Part shown: piece after piece, positions 1-10,605 of the stretch
How the letters are laid out: each line of letters begins with the position of its first letter
Numbering within the stretch: the stretch's first letter is position 1
From: Thysanoteuthis rhombus
Lineage: Eukaryota > Mollusca > Cephalopoda > Oegopsida > Thysanoteuthidae
Assembly: GCA_963457665.1 (NCBI GenBank)
Contig: OY735237.1
Coordinates: forward strand, 3,615,322 to 3,679,321
Length of the DNA stretch: 64,000 nt
Reading direction: 5' to 3'
Notes under the pieces: model-generated
Databases searched by the model: none
What the model saw: the letters and a program-made list of their open reading frames with translations, nothing else
What the model was told of the DNA's origin: nothing
Program-made: the position numbers and the translations under genes

Positions 1-20
1 AGAAAATTAGAATTTCAAAT

Positions 21-445
21 GATGGGTCTGGTTAGTCAATCAATAGAAACCATCATGTGACCAATGTCTCCTGGCAGCATGACATATTGGGGGTGATCAA
101 TTGAAAAAATTTAAAGGGGGTGAATGATGAATAAGTTACTTCTCTTGCCTTTTTATTGGGCAATGATCACTAAAAAAGTGAATTTTCAACCCCCCAAAAA
201 CAGGCAGTCACAAACTAAGTGATCAGTTTGGCATTAACTTACATTGTAAATTGAACCCCCATAAAAAACTCATTTAGGGAGGGAATTTTCAAAAGTCAAA
301 AGAGCCTTTTTTTCCTGAACATAATGAATGAATGTTCAAATTTTCAGCCTCGTAGCTCCATCGGTGCAGCCTGTACACATGATATAAACATAGCCAGCCA
401 GTCGACCAACTTGAAACCTGAAGAAACTTATTTTGACAGGTTTGG
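21..445 (+). repeat. Dispersed repeat family A, copy 1
   Basis: About 425 bp that recurs, diverged, at 9905-10060, 31505-31685 (reverse), 42757-43115, 47278-47690 and 52035-52435. Shared landmarks in order are GTCTGGTTAGTC, GAAACC..CATGTGACCA, a 'TGGCAGCATG..TGTTGGGGGTGATCA' block, 'GATCACTAAAAA', 'AGGCAG.CACAAACTAAG', and a 3' block around 'TCAGCCCTCTAGCTCCAT' ending near 'GAAGAAACCTATGTTGAC'. No open frame runs through it, so it looks like a non-autonomous element. I see no target-site duplication or terminal repeat that fixes its class. Confidence 0.8.
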
Positions 446-625
446 TTGATAGTCTAATAATGTAAAAGTGCAAAGGAACTAACTCTGATCAAAAGTTATT
501 CCCTTTGGTTTAAGATTTGTTGTTTTTTTGTTTTTTTTTGTATGAATTTTTAGTTCAAAGTGGAAAATGTTTTTTTCTGCTTATTGTGGTTGATATGATT
601 CTTATAAGTATTTATTTTCTTGCAG

Positions 626-748
626 GCTATGCTGAGTGAAAATACCAAAGATAGTATTCTTGTAATTCATGGAAATTCATCAGATGATCTAAGAGAGAAA
701 TTAAATATCTGCTGCTTCAAACATGTAGATTCACCAGATGGTGGATGA
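626..748 (+). CDS. Candidate upstream exon or small ORF (39 codons)
   Basis: A 39-codon frame starts at ATG 629 and stops at TGA 746-748. It follows a good 3' splice site (TTTATTTTCTTGCAG ending at 625). The peptide begins MLSENTKDSILVIHG and is acidic/polar with no domain I recognise. Codon use looks more protein-like than the surrounding AT-rich DNA. It lies 330 bp upstream of the zinc-finger start, so it may be a 5' exon of that gene, a uORF, or chance. A possible donor (GATG/GTGGAT near 740) is weak. The frame cannot read directly into the zinc-finger ORF without splicing, because of its own stop and an in-frame TAA at 1041. I rate it as a lead, not a gene. Confidence 0.3.
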   Translation, partial: AMLSENTKDSILVIHGNSSDDLREKLNICCFKHVDSPDGG

Positions 749-1079
749 TGATACGTTTTATCAAATGGAGATAAAGATTATCGAAATTATGTTTTGGGGT
801 ATATGACAGTATTCCCTAAACTTTTTTCGGCAGTGACATTGAATATAGAATTTTTTTTTCGCAACAGAAATAATTTCAGTTTTTCTCCATTTGGTTTTAT
901 GCAACAAATGTTTTCCCAAATTTCATTTCAATAATCAAGTACAAACATTTGATGTGAACAGATTTGATTTCCTTATCCAGACTTATGACTGATATCTATC
1001 TCCTATCAGGTTTTTAAACAAGAACCTTATCTTCAAAAACTAAAAACTTGTAATTCAAGTTAAATGCATATATTTCCCT

Positions 1080-2420
1080 ATGGAAATGGAAGAAGTTGCT
1101 GATATAATTGTTGGGGGTACAGGAAATTGTTTCGATTTTGCTGAAAACCTCCCTTCACCGAAAACAGAGGAAGGTTGTCAAAACAATTTTCCAGATTTAT
1201 CCAATTTCAGACTATGTATAAAAACTAATGCGAAAGAAAAACGCTTTGACTGTATAACTTGTGGTTCGAGATTTGCTACAAAAACGCAGCTCAAGAAACA
1301 TATGTGGACCCACACTGGTGAAAAACCATTCTTTTGTGACATTTGTGGAGCAAGATTTGCGTATGGCTCAGCCCAACAAGTACATAGGAGAATACATACA
1401 GGAGAAAAACCCTTCAGCTGTGATATTTGTGGACAGAAGTTTACGGTGAATACAAGTTTGAAGACGCATATGCGAACTCACACGGGAGAGAAACCTTTCA
1501 ACTGTGATTTTTGTGATTCAAAATTTTCCAACCAATCAGGCCTGAAAAATCATTTGCGGACACACACCGGAGAAAAACCATTCGACTGTCAAATCTGTGG
1601 GTCAAGATTTTCAAACAGTTCTAGCTTGAAAAATCATGTGCGTACACATACTGGAGAAAAACCATTTCATTGTGAGAGTTGCCCGTCAAAATTCACTTCT
1701 GGTTCACAATTAAAGACTCACATGAAAACACACAGTGGAGAGAAACCACACCACTGTGAGATTTGTGGAGCGAGATTTACTGTGAATATATCTTTGAAAA
1801 GACATATCTGGACACATACAGGAGAGAAACCATATAAATGTGAGATGTGTGGATCGAAATTTGCAGACCATTCAACTTGGAGAAAGCATATACGTCGACA
1901 CACAGGAGAAAAACCGTTTCAGTGTCAGACTTGCGGCTCCCGATTTTCCGATCCTTCTGGTTTGAGAAGTCATAAAAAAACACATACAGGAGAAAAACCT
2001 TTCAGCTGTGAACTTTGTGCAGCTAAGTTCTCCCGAAATGAACATCTGAAGAGACACATGGTAATACACAGCGGGGAAAAACCATTCCAATGTGAAATCT
2101 GCGGATTAAAAGTTGCTCTGAAATCAAATTTAAAATCACATATGCGAACACACACTGGAAGAAACCCAGTATATTGTGACATTTGTGGGGCAAAATGTTC
2201 TGATAGTCGTAGTTTGAAGCGACATATGATCAAGCATACGGGCACAGGTGAATTTCCTTGTATGATTTGCGGGTCACAATGGTCAGAATCTTATGCATTG
2301 AAACTTCATATGCGTTCGCACACTGGAGAAAAACCTTTCGGCTGTGAAATCTGTGGATCAAGATTTTCCTCAAGTGGTCATCTGAAGAGACACACGATGA
2401 TACACATTGGAAAGCCATAA
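1080..2420 (+). CDS. C2H2 zinc-finger protein with 14 tandem fingers
   Basis: Intronless 446-aa ORF. After a ~55-residue acidic N-terminus without a recognisable KRAB, SCAN, BTB or ZAD domain come 14 C-x2-C-x12-H-x3-H fingers with 28-residue spacing, starting at F56 and ending at H442, then IGKP and stop. Most linkers are TGEKPF/Y, which by family knowledge marks sequence-specific nuclear DNA-binding factors. Start: ATG 1080 has G at +4, and an in-frame TAA at 1041 closes the frame upstream. Odd points: fingers 11-13 replace the conserved core Phe (V, C and W), and their linkers are TGRNPV and TGTGEF. A mariner relic begins about 80 bp after the stop. No ortholog name can be assigned from sequence alone. 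Confidence 0.93.
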   Translation: MEMEEVADIIVGGTGNCFDFAENLPSPKTEEGCQNNFPDLSNFRLCIKTNAKEKRFDCITCGSRFATKTQLKKHMWTHTGEKPFFCDICGARFAYGSAQQVHRRIHTGEKPFSCDICGQKFTVNTSLKTHMRTHTGEKPFNCDFCDSKFSNQSGLKNHLRTHTGEKPFDCQICGSRFSNSSSLKNHVRTHTGEKPFHCESCPSKFTSGSQLKTHMKTHSGEKPHHCEICGARFTVNISLKRHIWTHTGEKPYKCEMCGSKFADHSTWRKHIRRHTGEKPFQCQTCGSRFSDPSGLRSHKKTHTGEKPFSCELCAAKFSRNEHLKRHMVIHSGEKPFQCEICGLKVALKSNLKSHMRTHTGRNPVYCDICGAKCSDSRSLKRHMIKHTGTGEFPCMICGSQWSESYALKLHMRSHTGEKPFGCEICGSRFSSSGHLKRHTMIHIGKP

Positions 2421-2499
2421 GTAAAATTTAGATAAGTTTGATGAGTTTTGGATCTGTGAGTCTGGAACATTCCCAGCTAAAATGCAAGAAAAGGCTCAA

Positions 2500-3150
2500 C
2501 TGCTTGTCTCAAATAAAATTATATAATATTTCAAGGTGCTACCCAAAAGTTTCTTGAATCTAAACATTGCAGGAAAATGACTAACCCAACCCTCTCGTTC
2601 CCAATGTTGTCTTCGACATATACGCAGCATTTCTCCCATGATTCCATGCATCCCTGGGAAGGCTTTAAGCGTGGTCAAGAGCACATCCTGTGATTCTTTC
2701 TGGATTTCACTTGAGCCAAAATGATGCCCTTTCAGGTCAGACAAATGAGTAGGGAGGGAATGACTACCATATCATTTGAAGCGAGGAACCTCCAAACCAC
2801 AAGGGATTGGTCCCAGCGCAAATTTTGCTGCAATGCGTCTTATATCCAAAACGTTCAACAAACTGCACTGAACACTCGTATACGACGGTCTTACGATATC
2901 ACAAACATCATGGATTGTTTGTCTACAATCTGCAAGGATAGCCCTGTGCACCTTTCCGATTTTTTCTGGTGTTGTACTCGTCAATGGTTATCCAGAAAGG
3001 TCGTTGACAGACTATTGTTCTTCCTTGAAATGCAAAATATGTTCTGCTTTGGGATATGACATTGTCATGAAAAGTTTCCCGAGGTAACTAGTTATCTGCT
3101 GGAACAGAATTTCACACAGGTCCTTTGCTCTGTGAAATCAGCTATTGCAA
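2500..3150 (-). mobile_element. Degenerate mariner-family transposase, internally deleted
   Basis: Read on the - strand from ~3140 there is an N-terminal piece, then (2984 onward) 'STTPEKIGKVHRAILADCRQ' and 'IHDVCDIV', 'LDIRRIAAKF', which match the helix-turn-helix segment of GVQW3-like/mariner transposases as I know them. From 2744 a C-terminal piece follows: 'LKGHHFGSSEIQKESQ', 'FKKLLGSTLKYYIILFETS'. The catalytic DDE core between them is missing, and stops and frameshifts interrupt the frame. It is therefore a dead copy. It lies immediately 3' of the 14-finger gene, in opposite orientation. Confidence 0.75.
2512..2517 (+). terminator. Possible poly(A) signal AATAAA of the 14-finger gene
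   Basis: AATAAA lies 92 bp after the zinc-finger stop codon, the first canonical hexamer downstream. It sits at the edge of the reverse-oriented mariner relic, so the element may supply the signal. No transcript evidence is available here. Confidence 0.4.
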
Positions 3151-5689
3151 AAATCACATAGCCACCTAAACAGAACGATAGAAAAATGAGCGTAACTCAG
3201 TTACACATCCCACTAATGCACAAAGAATGCTGATGGCCTCACCTAGCGTAAAGGATTCTTCCCTCTTGCTGTTGCCATGTAACTCAGTTCAACCAGTCAT
3301 ATGATACTTTTAGAGGAGATGGGTGTTGCTAAGTAACTTCCCTTGTCCATTGAAATGAAGAACAAGACGTCAGACGTGGGCAGCCAAATCCAGTGTTGCA
3401 TCTCAATGACCTCCAGTGGTCATTGCATTTCAGTCGAGATGGATTCTTCCATATTTCTGATATTTGGAGAATAATGGACAGTATCAAATAATTCCTCTCT
3501 CTCCTGAAACTGCCTTGAAGGTCAGAAGTTGTGTCTGACACTTAATAACCACAAAGTCATGTGATCCACCAATAATGAACTACTGTATATACTGGCATAT
3601 AAGTCAACTTTTTCCTAATGGTTCATATTAGTCTGTTTAGACTCTATGAAGTTGACTAATGGACACAGTCCTGCCTTATGTGGATAGTAGACTGATTCAA
3701 CAAATATATTTTGGACTTAATTTGTGGACCAACTTACATGCCAGCATATCCGGTATATTAAAAAGAGATAACTTTTCAATTTTAGTTGCTAAAATCAGTT
3801 ATGTTGATTTATTTAAATGTTGAAAAATTACCGATTAAACTTTTTCAAACATCCAATAAAAGATTTTCATTTATTATACATGATTTTTATTCCACCAGTT
3901 GTTTGCTTAATTCTTTGTGTTTTAATCGTTTCACATCAACCTTCTGTTAGCATAATAACAAAACATGGCAATCTTTCACTAAACGTTGTGAGCTGATTCA
4001 GTCATTTACGAAATCAGGTACAAAAAGTCTGTCTAAATATGCCGAAATCTATTAGGATTGAATTAGATTTTTGTGACAGAAACGTCATTGTATGTATTTA
4101 TTAACAAAGCAAAGCAAATATCTTCTCATAGATCTCATTTGGCAAGAAATCAAATTTATGCAAATCAGTTGATCCCATGCCCCCAAAAATGGAACCATGA
4201 TTATATGATGAAATATTTGGTCAATTTATTTAAATGTTTTGAGAATAAAACCAAATTTTCTGACCCGACAGTTACAGACGTGGTGCCATAGACAATGGGG
4301 TTTTACCCTATGTGTTGTAGTTCTGCTGTATGTAGTCAAGTCCAAAGGGCTCAGGATTTATCCTGAGACCTAAAAACCAATGCTTCTATGTTTTATGACT
4401 ATACTTATGAGGACAAAGAGATTCTTTTGTGTCCTCCTATCCACATGTGTGTGCAATCCTCACATTAAATTGACCTTTTATCACACTGTTCTTGCGAGGG
4501 TTTGAACAATTTGATTGGAGGGGGCAGAGAAAGAAATTGAAGAAAAAGGAGACAGAAAAGTAAGATTTTTTTAGTTTTAGTCTCTTCTGCCCTCCCATAC
4601 CTGATTTTGTAAACGATTGAATCAGTTGACGGCTATTAGCGAAAGATTGTCCAAAGCGCTAGCATTATCTTTTCAATTGCAAGGGGCTCTTTAGAGTTGA
4701 AGCAATCAGTTGAACCCTAAAAATTGAAAGTTGGAAAGCGATAATCTGAAGTGATACCATGAAGTCAGACATGGTTGTACATACATAAGACTCTCGATAT
4801 TACAGCAACCTCAAGGATTGCCCTTATGATGAGTGGGTTAAAAAATACGGCAAGCAAATTATTAACTTTTTAATTACCCCAGGAAAAGATGAGATAGCCT
4901 TGAGAGAATATAAAAACAAATGTGCTGTTGGAACACAGGTGGTATTAAATAGTGATCTCAGAATGAGTGTCATTACTATGAGAGTCTACTGAATATAGAA
5001 GAGAAAGGAAATGCATAACTCTCTTTGGGATGAGGTAAAAAAGAGTGCTTTATGTTCCCTTTCCTTTACATTTATGTTCAGCTATGCCTGACTCTATGGT
5101 ATCTCATCGGATGATGACTTTCAAATGTTTAATTTTTATGGTTCAGTTAATAGAAAATATATATATATAGCCGAATTGGTGGAGTTGCCTCATTGGCAAC
5201 ATATTAACTTTTTTTGACATAAAATAAAAGCATAATATTGATTAGGTGAATGGTTTAGTTAATCAAGACAATGACACAGGTTTGGTTTTTTTTTTGTTTT
5301 TTTTCAATCAAAAGTTTGTGTTTACAAAAAATAGTTAAATTTCTTCAATTCGGCAATTTCACTAATTCAGCATTATGTATATCATGATAATCATTTCAGA
5401 TTAACATCTTCACCTTTTTTTTTTTTTACAATCAAGTTTTTGCCACTGTACTCTCTGACCTTACTTTTGCATCTGTTGAATTTAAAGGGTGAAATACTAT
5501 ATCATTTATTACTACAGTGGTGAGTTCGAGTCCAAGCTAAGCTTAGTGAATATTTAGACCAGTGCTTCTTGAACTATAATAACAATAACTCTTGAGTCCT
5601 TATTACAAAATTTCATTGACTAAATTTTCTTATGTTTTTGATCATTTCCTAGCTGTTTGCAAGGTCTTGACACTGTTGTATTACAGGTG
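3151..5689. other. No gene seen
   Basis: AT-rich DNA with only short chance frames. It contains a perfect 8-bp hairpin (CTCAGGAT/ATCCTGAG, 4350-4367), poly-T tracts near 5290 and 5415, a short TA run near 5160, and a B-box-like AGTTCGAGTCC at 5523-5533 that may be a SINE remnant. Confidence 0.5.
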
Positions 5690-6140
5690 AAACGAGGAGC
5701 CCAGAATTTGTCTTGATCCCCAGTAAGCCTCTCACATCTTAGTAGATATTGCCACAGCTTGCTCTCTGAGGTAAAGGTCAAAGTTGGTATCTTCGTCAGA
5801 CCACAAATAAAGAAGATCTTGGAGTGCAAGGAATTCCTCAAGAAGTTCACAGGAAAGGAGAAAGCAGCCTCTCACATCTTTATCACAAGACTGAAAACCA
5901 TGTGGAACTGGGTGAGACTGGAGTAAAATAGGCAGCAGGCTGTCTTTATAAGTCCATCTCCTCGACTCTCATCTTGATAAATTCAAGGGGAACCCTGGAG
6001 CATATTCAGAGGAATATCCACCAGGAAATATTGGACTTTGAATGCCTATACCAAGGAGCATCTGACGAGAACATGATGAGAAATTATATTTTGGCGTCTG
6101 GTTTGTGTAAGTGAATTACAGAACAGTCATGAATCTTGAA
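5690..6140 (+). pseudogene. Frameshifted relic of a repeat-associated protein family
   Basis: On the + strand, pieces in different frames read 'SEVKVGIFVRPQIKKILECK', 'FTGKEKAA', then 'DKFKGNPGAYSEE', 'YQGASDENMM' and 'NYIL', ending near MNLEKLLT. The order recalls a conserved domain often predicted in repeat-rich invertebrate genomes (motifs GxFVGPQI, HLDxF..N.GxxSEEQGERFHQDI, YQG...MM.DY.W). I recall this from general familiarity and cannot name the transposon superfamily. The family's central region is absent and frames shift at least twice, so the copy is broken. Confidence 0.55.
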
Positions 6141-6269
6141 AAATTACTCACTTCTATATCTATTGTGATCACTTTTGTTATTTATTAATGTGAATACATG
6201 TCAGTTTAGATATATATGCTGCTGTTTTTGTAGAAAAAGATGATTTTTCTCAAATGTGAATAAAAAAAA

Positions 6270-6690
6270 TATGCAAATTCACCTGTTCTACAATTGAAAA
6301 AGGGACAAATTTCAAAATCACTGATCCTGGTCACAAAATTAAAGTTTGATGGGAATAATAGCCATTTTCTATAATTTTCATCAGGAATTAGAAAATAACT
6401 CTCGCTACCCAATAACCAAAATTGTTTCGTGGTATGTATTTATCTCGGATCTCACACGAGTTTGATATCTTGAGTATTTCCTTTATTTTATCTGCTGTTG
6501 AGCTACGTCCTCTAATATCAGTGTTTAGGTATTTATTCTTCACTGTTACTGGTAAAGTCATTACGGGAGTAAAAATAATGCAAATTCACCCATTTGTACT
6601 GTCGGATATGGGTGAATTTCAAAATTTCTCTGTCTTGGACACAAAAGCAAAGATTAGAAAATAACACTCACTACCCAGGAACAAAAATTC
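6270..6690 (+). repeat. Direct duplication, about 300-bp period
   Basis: Two diverged copies of one block, at 6270-6424 and 6578-6690. Shared anchors are ATGCAAATTCACC, 'AATTTCAAAAT', 'GACACAAAA/GGTCACAAAA' and 'TTAGAAAATAAC.CTC.CTACCC' followed by an ACAAAAATT-type stretch. No coding content is seen. The rest of 6141-6919 holds nothing else recognisable. Confidence 0.55.
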
Positions 6691-6919
6691 CATCTCTATA
6701 AAATTCTTCAAGTTCAGTCGTCACAAATTCTTTTTAAGCTTTTCGATTGCTTTCAGATGATGTAATATCACTATTTAAGTGAATGGATTCCAACTAAAAA
6801 AGCTCTCAGACAACTTGAGAGAATTGAGGGAAACATTGGCAACTATTATCAGAAGATGATACCAGCTATCCAAAACTCTCCACAGCCTGCTCTGAGATGA
6901 TCTTCTGAAACTTAGACTA

Positions 6920-7690
6920 GGGAAATAAAGAAATCAGAATAGATGGCAAATACCTAAGCAACCTCAGACTTGCAGACGACATTATCCTTTTTGCCGAGAA
7001 CCTTTGCGACCTCCAACTAATGCTAGATGAACTCAATAAAGAAAGCAAGAAAGTCAGCCTTCACATGAACTTCAGCAAAACAAAGGTCATGTGCAATAAA
7101 CACACAAAGGTCAAAATCGAAAGCGTAAAGCTAGAGAAAGTAGACCAGTACATCTACTCAGGACAACAATTCTCCATGGAACCCTCAGAAGAAGAAGAAA
7201 TCAAGTGATGAATCACACTAGGATGGCAACCCTTTGGCAGAGCAAGCTCAACTTTCAAGAACAAGAATAATCCTAAAAAGGAGAGTATACAACCAATGCA
7301 TCCACTTGATTGTCACTTATGGAGCTGAAACATAGAACCACGAGATTAACCCTCAAACTGAGAAGCATGCAACATGGACATCAGAGGATCATGCAGAGGT
7401 CACAAGAGTGCGCAGTATATTACAGAAAAAACAGGAGTCAGGAATATGATAGAATCCATTAGAAAACTCAAATGGCAATGGGCTGGTCATGTTGCAAGAA
7501 TGGCACACAACTGATGGACATCATGACTCAACACATGGATCCCTAAGGCAGGCAGAATACAAGATGAAGAGAGGAACTAGACAAGTTTGGCAAGTATTGG
7601 CTCCAAGATGCCCATGATAAACCCTTGCCAGGATTCTTTTGATCTCTCTATGTACAACAACAGACAATAAAAGACTGATGATTAGTCAAC
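6920..7690 (+). mobile_element. 3' part of an RTE/BovB-like non-LTR retrotransposon (broken)
   Basis: Translation gives the reverse-transcriptase block 'LRLADDIILFAENLCDLQLM', with the LADD form of the catalytic box, then 'NFSKTKVMCN'. It continues through in-frame stops and frameshifts as 'ITLGWQPFGRAS', 'TGVRNMIESIRKLKWQWAGH' and 'VARMA'. These are the thumb and C-terminal motifs of endonuclease-type non-LTR elements. The endonuclease and most of the RT are absent, as in a 5'-truncated insertion. The 3' end (..AAAAGACTGATGATTAG near 7680) matches the end of the inverted fragment at 7985. Confidence 0.8.
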
Positions 7691-7984
7691 ATGAAATCTG
7701 TCAAAAATGACAGAAAATATTTTTGTTGTTTTATGATAACAAACCAACAAATATATAGAATTTGGATCTTTATAATTTCAAATCAAAAGTAGGAACTCTG
7801 TCGGTTTTAGCTTTTTTATTTTTAAACTTGTAGCAATAAGAGAATGAAATATATTAAAGATTTTTAGCTACAAAAAATGGGGGTTACATTTGAATTGTAC
7901 TCGGATAGATATTAGAAACCCATAATCTGATGTGATACCATGAATTAATGCAGTTAAATATTGAATTGATATTTAGCCCATTCA

Positions 7985-8270
7985 TCATCATCAGTCTTTC
8001 ATTGCCCGTCGTTGGATATAGACCTTCCCCAAGATTTGCCACACTTCTCTATCATGGGCATTGCGGAGCCAGTACTTTCTGAATTTGTCTAGTTCGTCTC
8101 TCCATCTAATATTCTGCCGGCCTCGGTTGCGGATGTGATCTCGGGGGATCCATGTCGTGAGTCACGTTGTCCATTGATTGTCTGCCATTCTTGCAACATG
8201 GCCAGCCCACCGCCATTTGAGATTTTTAATGGATTCTATGATGTCCCTGACTTTCGTCTTTTCTCGGATG
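7985..8270 (-). mobile_element. 3' end fragment of the same RTE-like element, reverse strand
   Basis: On the - strand it reads 'LKWRWAGHVARMADNQWTT', then 'PRDHIRNRGRQNIRWRDELD', 'KFRKYWLRNAHDREVWQILG' and 'VYIQRRAMKD' with a stop, ending in ACTGATGATGATGAATG. This is the canonical C-terminus of the family, better preserved than the neighbouring copy. The two fragments converge 3' end to 3' end across about 295 bp. Confidence 0.8.
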
Positions 8271-8697
8271 TACTATGCTGTCTTTTAGCCCATTACATAC
8301 TCTTCAAATCCATCTGTAATTTGTTTGTCAATGTAATATACGATTTGTGGAGATGTTTTTGTTCTAAATTAGTCTGTCTAGTGACTTTAGCTGCTTTGTT
8401 ATCCACTTACCCCAACCCAATCTGACTGACGGACAGATAATACTTCAGGCTTAAAATACTGTTTCTTTCCATCTTTGTCACAGTGACTCCTGTGTTCTGT
8501 CATTAGTCTATGAAGGTCTAAAACAGGCAATTGAGTTGCAGTAGTGTTTCGTGATTTTACATACCGGTTCGTGACAGGTGAACGGACATCTTCTTGAAAA
8601 AAGTGACTATTTGTATTTTTAGATTTTTCAATTCATATTTTCTTTCATCGTGATTTTAATTACTCTTTCATTGAAACAACTCGGATCGTCAATGCAT
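8271..8697. other. No gene seen
   Basis: Unremarkable AT-rich sequence. A 96-codon frame overlapping its left part is an antisense read-through of the retroelement fragment, not a gene. Confidence 0.5.
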
Positions 8698-8960
8698 CTG
8701 TGGCTGAAGTGGTTAAGGAGACATCCGTAAAAGATGGCCACCCAAGGTTGTGAATGTGAGTAGAAGTCTCCTCAGAGGTTGCTTCTTCATTGTAAATTTC
8801 ACAATGTTGGATTTAGTGGCTGGAGAGTGTATCGACCCAGAGGGTGAGGATAAGCAACAATAATCAGACGGAGTAAAACTAGTAATTAGATGATAATGAA
8901 GTGAATGCCAACTCCATGATAAAAAGCAATAAGAATAAGATGCAATAAAACTAGTCATAA
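8698..8960 (+). repeat. tRNA-derived SINE-like element
   Basis: The head 'GTGGCTGAAGTGGTTAAGG' (8700-8718) strongly resembles the Leu/Ser-type tRNA A box and D arm. A degraded B-box-like segment 'AAGGTTGTGAATGTGAG' follows about 25 bp later, then an unrelated body. No complete cloverleaf can be folded, so it is a SINE head and not a functional tRNA gene. Confidence 0.55.
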
Positions 8961-9002
8961 AATAGAAGAAAAAAATGCTTCATCAAATTACAATGGAAGA
9001 AA

Positions 9003-9250
9003 TGTGTATTTGTGTGTGTGTGTATACATATATATGTGCACCATGATTACTCAACAAATGGCCACGGTATAAAGTTGTCTTCCAGCAAATACATTAGCAT
9101 ACAAGGCATTGCAGTGTTGTCTTCGAAGTATGCACCACTTAGATGGGTAATGCCCTACTCTAAGAAAAATGTCATAAATCACATATGGTATTCAAGACCA
9201 TATGGGACTCTCTAATAAAAGAGAGAAAACACTCAGTTTCGGACTCCGAT
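9003..9250 (-). repeat. Dispersed repeat family B, copy 1
   Basis: Reverse copy of a family also at 11100-11445 (+), 22255-22640 (-), 22930-23270 (+) and 47765-48170 (+). Shared order on its sense strand: 'TACTTCTC..CAGTG.TGCCAA', a 'TATATCYGGTGAATG' block, 'CAATGACCAGTTGT', 'AATCATGATGCATACAC' and an (AC)n-like tail. The tail microsatellite here is the TGTGTGTGTA run at 9013. Confidence 0.65.
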
Positions 9251-9264
9251 ATGGAATATCCTGC

Positions 9265-9345
9265 AGAATTCAGAGCAGTGGATAAGGATGCTGATTAGTA
9301 AATCTCATTCCGTGTAAGTCACAAGTTCAATCCTTGCCTTGGTGA
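9265..9345 (+). repeat. tRNA-like SINE fragment
   Basis: 'GCAGTGGATAAGGATGCTG' resembles an A box, and 'AAGTTCAATCCT' about 45 bp later resembles a B box. The spacing fits a tRNA-derived SINE head. A full cloverleaf is not convincing. Confidence 0.4.
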
Positions 9346-9904
9346 AATGGCAGAGCAGTTAGAATTTTGGACATTCGTCAGGAAGGACACCAAATGTGAA
9401 AAAAGCAATTAGAACGAACCGCAGTTGCACAGGACACCTTGCACTTCTATTCTGACTGAAGATGATTACTGCAACTTTTGTATTGTATATATGATAAATG
9501 AAAAGTTTTAAAATATATTCTTTTAGTATAAATGTATTAATTTGTTTCAATGAAATAATCCTGTGCGCATCTGTAAAATGAATATTGATGTGTAAAATTT
9601 GTCGGTTTGGTTCAGTAAATAGGACACCAGCCTACGATTGAAATCTGTTGGTCGTGATATAAAATCATGGTAGAGGAATCTTAATTTTTATCCCCAAATT
9701 TGGTGAGGATTGTTCTGGTTGTTCTTGTTACAGTAGAAAAACTCAAGGTTTGGACTGGAGTTTGCAAAAAATCCTTTTTCTCTTTAGAGAAATAGAATGT
9801 CTCAACTGAACTTTACAATGAATTAACTAGATATAAAATTAAACAGCATGATTTTATGAATATTTCATTTTGGTTTTTAAAAAATAATAGCTAAACTTGT
9901 CTCA
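9346..9904. other. No gene seen
   Basis: AT-rich. A possible further SINE-like head lies at 9605-9665 (TTCAGTAAATAGGACACCAG). Nothing else is supported. Confidence 0.4.
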
Positions 9905-10605
9905 TTAGTTACTCAATAGGAACTCGACATGACCAATGTCTTCTGGCAGCATGCATTGTTGGGGGTGATCTATTAAAAAAAATTGGAAAAGGGTGTGATA
10001 AATGAATGTTACTTATCTCATCCTTAGTATGGGGGTGATCACTAAAAGAGGTCCGCATTTAAAAGAAAACAAAACAAGCGTGAACAATGTTGGAAACAAA
10101 CTTAAGGAAGAATTCAGTATAAACTTATTTTTTAAATTGTTAAGTTATTCACTGGGCCCCATCAAATTCAGTTCTAGAACTATATGTTTCCCAAGTGAGA
10201 ATAAAGGATCCTATTCAAAATTCCATGCAGTTAGCAATATGCAACATACATATGGAGAAAACCTGAGAGTAAAACTACAGAATGTTTTGATGAGGAAGTT
10301 AATTTGAAAGAATCAATGGAGAATCATACAAATCGCATCATGGTCGATTAGTTTATAACGTTTTTAAATCTTAAATTCATGAAAGGCTTGAAACCATGAT
10401 GGAACATTTCAATGGATAGAAATTTTTCTAAATGGAACTCTTGAGAATTGAATGAGAAATAAATGAAAATTACCTAAAAGTGCAAGGGATGTAACTTTGC
10501 ACAGAAATTATTACCCCTGATTCAAGATTTAATTTTTTTGTATGAATTTGAGATTTAAGCTTAGTCTGGCGCATGAATACTGTGGTTATGATTATATTGT
10601 AGGGA
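9905..10605 (+). repeat. Family A copy 2 with interrupted 3' part
   Basis: 9905-10060 matches the 5' half of family A. At 10475-10605 a second block (AAAAGTGCAAGGGATGTAAC.., 'AAGATTTAATTTTTTTGTA', TGAATACTGTGGTTATGAT) matches the DNA just downstream of copy 1 (461-605). Two separate blocks are therefore shared in the same order with the 5' flank of the 14-finger gene. Either the element is longer than copy 1 suggests, or a larger duplication occurred and ~410 bp was later inserted here. Confidence 0.6.

Noticed and set aside
1261..2418. Alternative-frame and antisense ORFs over the 14-finger gene
   Set aside because: They are shadows of the tandem finger coding sequence, without motifs of their own.
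8135..8425. 96-codon + strand ORF
   Set aside because: Its first half is antisense to the RTE-like retroelement C-terminus, which reads correctly on the - strand.
8698..8800. Functional tRNA gene suggested by the A-box-like GTGGCTGAAGTGGTTAAGG
   Set aside because: The acceptor stem and T arm cannot be formed and the B box is degenerate; it fits a SINE head better.
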